Origin: Candidatus Woesearchaeota archaeon
Lineage (GTDB): Archaea; Nanobdellota; Nanobdellia; Woesearchaeales; UBA12501
Reading direction: 5' to 3'
DNA: 39,390 nt
Assembly (NCBI GenBank): GCA_016180035.1
Contig: JACPCA010000010.1
Location: 1 to 39,390 of the forward strand
Position numbers and translations under genes: made by a program. Shown here piece by piece: positions 37,303 through 39,390 of this stretch; position 1 is the stretch's first letter, and each line of letters begins with the position of its first letter. Below the pieces are notes generated by a model. It was not told the DNA's origin, did not search any database, and saw only the letters and a program-made list of their open reading frames with translations.

Positions 37303-38565
37303 TTATCGAAGTAAAAACTTCCAGGCAGGGATGATAGGGATGCCATTTTCTTTTTTTTCATCTTCAAGGCACACAATCATCATTCTTTTTACTTTTTTTC
37401 CAAAAACATGAGCAAATTTTTTCAGTTGTTGCACGTCAACCTTTCTTGTTTTTATTTCTATGCCTTCTAGTTTTCCTCCAGATTCAAGAACAATGTCAAC
37501 TTCAAATCCGTTGGCATAAAAAAAAGAAGCGTTTGTTTTGGTAACTATAACATTTTCCAGCATGGCAGGGAGATATTTTTCGAAAGAGGCGTTACAAGCA
37601 AAGATGATATTTGGTGTGGCAAAGTAAACTTTTTTTGCTTTTCGCATGCTGGCAAGAGGGCTTCCACGGTAGTTAAAGAGGAATCGAACAAGGAAACTAA
37701 ACTGAAGGTAATCAAAATAGGAGGAAATTGTTCGTGAGTCCTTGCCCAAGTCTCTGGAAAGCTGCTGGAAATTTAAAAGTGCGCATGGCTTTTGGCTAAT
37801 AACGGTAGACAAGGCACGCATCAGACCGATATCTTTAATGGGAAATTCTTCTGGCAAGTCTTTATAAATAATTCTCTCTATAACAGTTTCATAAATATAT
37901 TTTCTTGCTATCTCTTCATTTTCTTCATGAACCAGCTCAGGGAATGACCCATATTTTATATAGCGATAAAAATGAGGCATAACTTCATGCGCCCAGATAT
38001 TTTGGGATGCTTTCACTTTCTCAATCGCCACACCCCTCAAGATAAGAAATTCCTGAAAAGAAAGGGGCTCTAACGTAAAATCAAAAATCCTTCCTGCCAA
38101 GCTCTCTTTTGACTGCCGTCGAAGCCGAACAGAAGCCGATCCAGACAGGAAAATTTTCAAGTTTGGATAAAGGTCGTAATACACTTTCACTTTATTTTCC
38201 CAATCCGCTACTTTCTGCACTTCATCCAGAAAAAGATAAAGGCGGCCCCCTGCTTTCTCAAAGCTCTTTCCTAAAATAAACTTTTGGTATGTTTCCAAAA
38301 CTTCTCGGATATCAGGCACCTGCTCGTCAAAAGAGAAATATAGGATATGCGCTGCTTTTGTTATTTTCAAAAGTGCTGCAATAATCTGAAACAAAAGTGT
38401 TGTTTTGCCAACCCTCCGAAGCCCTTGGAGCAGCAGGATTTGCCGCTTGTCAAGATAAGGCTGGATTTCATGATAAAGATCTCTTTGAAACGGCTTTAGC
38501 CATCCTTCTTTGACCTGGCCTGTTTTCCACCAAGGATTCCAGCGTTCCAGATCAGAAAGCTCCAT
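37303..38565 (-). CDS. AAA ATPase with C-terminal DUF4143 (PD-(D/E)XK-like) domain; start moved to ATG 38565
   Basis: LLQGLRRVGKTTLLFQII; RLYLFLDEVQKVADW; IFLSGSASVRL; FEVDIVLESGGKLEGIEIKTRK. TATA at about 38589-38597 leaves start 38565 leaderless. Confidence 0.87.
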   Translation of the reverse strand: MELSDLERWNPWWKTGQVKEGWLKPFQRDLYHEIQPYLDKRQILLLQGLRRVGKTTLLFQIIAALLKITKAAHILYFSFDEQVPDIREVLETYQKFILGKSFEKAGGRLYLFLDEVQKVADWENKVKVYYDLYPNLKIFLSGSASVRLRRQSKESLAGRIFDFTLEPLSFQEFLILRGVAIEKVKASQNIWAHEVMPHFYRYIKYGSFPELVHEENEEIARKYIYETVIERIIYKDLPEEFPIKDIGLMRALSTVISQKPCALLNFQQLSRDLGKDSRTISSYFDYLQFSFLVRFLFNYRGSPLASMRKAKKVYFATPNIIFACNASFEKYLPAMLENVIVTKTNASFFYANGFEVDIVLESGGKLEGIEIKTRKVDVQQLKKFAHVFGKKVKRMMIVCLEDEKKENGIPIIPAWKFLLR

Positions 38566-38597
38566 TTTTACTATAAAACAGCCCAACTATATAAATA

Positions 38598-38696
38598 TTA
38601 TGACATTCCGATGCCATAACTTCCAAGAAGTTATGACGTTCTGATGCTATAACTTCTTAGAACTTATGACATTCTAATGTCATAACTTTTATAGTT
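38598..38696. repeat. Three 33-bp tandem repeats each containing a 22-bp palindrome (operator array)
   Basis: Palindromes at 38598-38619, 38631-38652, 38664-38685; the last is perfect (TTATGACATTCTAATGTCATAA). Confidence 0.88.
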
Positions 38697-39390
38697 AGAC
38701 ACACAGCCCGTTCTCACAGCCGCGGGGACAGGTGATACTGTTTGCCGGGTCTTCTTCTGGCAGGCCATCAGAACTGCAACGAGAGGTGATGACAATCGAA
38801 TTTCCAGCACTGTCCGTGCCACAAATGTCGTCTTTAATCACGCCATCGGACCCGGTAACGTACCCTGCTCGTTCTGGAGTAGCTTCAGTACGCGTGCAGG
38901 ACACCATAATGGTTTCCGGAACACAAGCGCCGTCTCGGCAGACTTCGCTTATAGGGCAATAAAAGGTCTCATAACTGTAGGTGCCATATTCTGTACATAA
39001 ATAATCATATCCTTGGTAGGCAGCGGAACAAGCATCAGTGTACTCACCAGTTTCAACACCATCCCTCATTTGAATAACATTCCCTGTGGTATACCTATGC
39101 ACTGTCCTGATACCGCCCTCGCTATCAGTACAGGAGAATTCAGGAGCGTCGGGGATACACCGCCCATCAAGACAGTACTCTCCTTCATCACATGGGTATA
39201 CTAACGACACGGGAACGTCGCCATCGACACATTGGTTAATCAATGGAACACAGGTATAATCATAGACCATGTGAGGATTACCAAGCACACAGTAATCAGT
39301 AGATGCATAATCTCCATCAATACCATTCCCAATTACAACCACCCTGTTCAGGATGTGCATAGCATCTTCAAACTTCTTGAAATACAACGA
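38695..39390 (-). CDS. Partial Cys-rich secreted protein, running off the right edge
   Basis: YDYTCVPLINQCVDG...YDYLCTEYGTYSYETFYCPISEVCRDGACV...CPRGCENGLCV; the ORF-track start is a TTG at the window edge and the frame is open beyond it. Confidence 0.8.
   Translation of the reverse strand, partial: SLYFKKFEDAMHILNRVVVIGNGIDGDYASTDYCVLGNPHMVYDYTCVPLINQCVDGDVPVSLVYPCDEGEYCLDGRCIPDAPEFSCTDSEGGIRTVHRYTTGNVIQMRDGVETGEYTDACSAAYQGYDYLCTEYGTYSYETFYCPISEVCRDGACVPETIMVSCTRTEATPERAGYVTGSDGVIKDDICGTDSAGNSIVITSRCSSDGLPEEDPANSITCPRGCENGLCV

Noticed and set aside
38598-38696. Possible CRISPR array
   Set aside because: Only three units, the interval between palindromes is part of the repeat rather than a unique spacer, and the array abuts a TATA box; an operator array fits better.

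Overview
The window looks like archaeal chromosome, probably DPANN-type. Supporting signs are leaderless starts behind TATA boxes, ribosomal protein L15e, SRP54, an RNase P Rpp21-like subunit, Elp3, AbrB/PIN modules and many small secreted Cys-rich proteins. Most of it is ordinary: a GrpE/DnaK/DnaJ heat-shock region, MinD, VKOR, SpoIIM, ABC-2 transporter, SRP54, a phosphosugar isomerase and two toxin-antitoxin modules. The most unusual signals are between genes. (1) A family of transposase-less elements (4755-5014 and 34345-34657) has terminal inverted repeats GGCTCTGTCC..GGACAGAGCC enclosing two long hairpins whose arms differ between copies but stay paired. One copy has a perfect 9-bp target duplication. 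(2) A second palindromic element carries GGGCGCCGCCGTG ends and a CCCACCTCGCCCGGGCAGGGTGGG core (27885-27988, truncated copy near 12424). (3) Two AAA/DUF4143 ATPase genes have tandem palindromic sites upstream of their TATA boxes. One site type recurs at identical TATA spacing in front of the neighbouring surface-protein gene. (4) The other ATPase gene sits between the 3' end of dnaJ and a decayed copy of that same 3' end. (5) Two small genes missing from the ORF track, a 25-aa lipobox-only peptide and a 40-aa zinc ribbon, lie within a cluster of secreted Cys-rich proteins. (6) A structured, possibly non-coding transcript lies between SRP54 and the isomerase gene. All calls come from reading the sequence; no database search was run.
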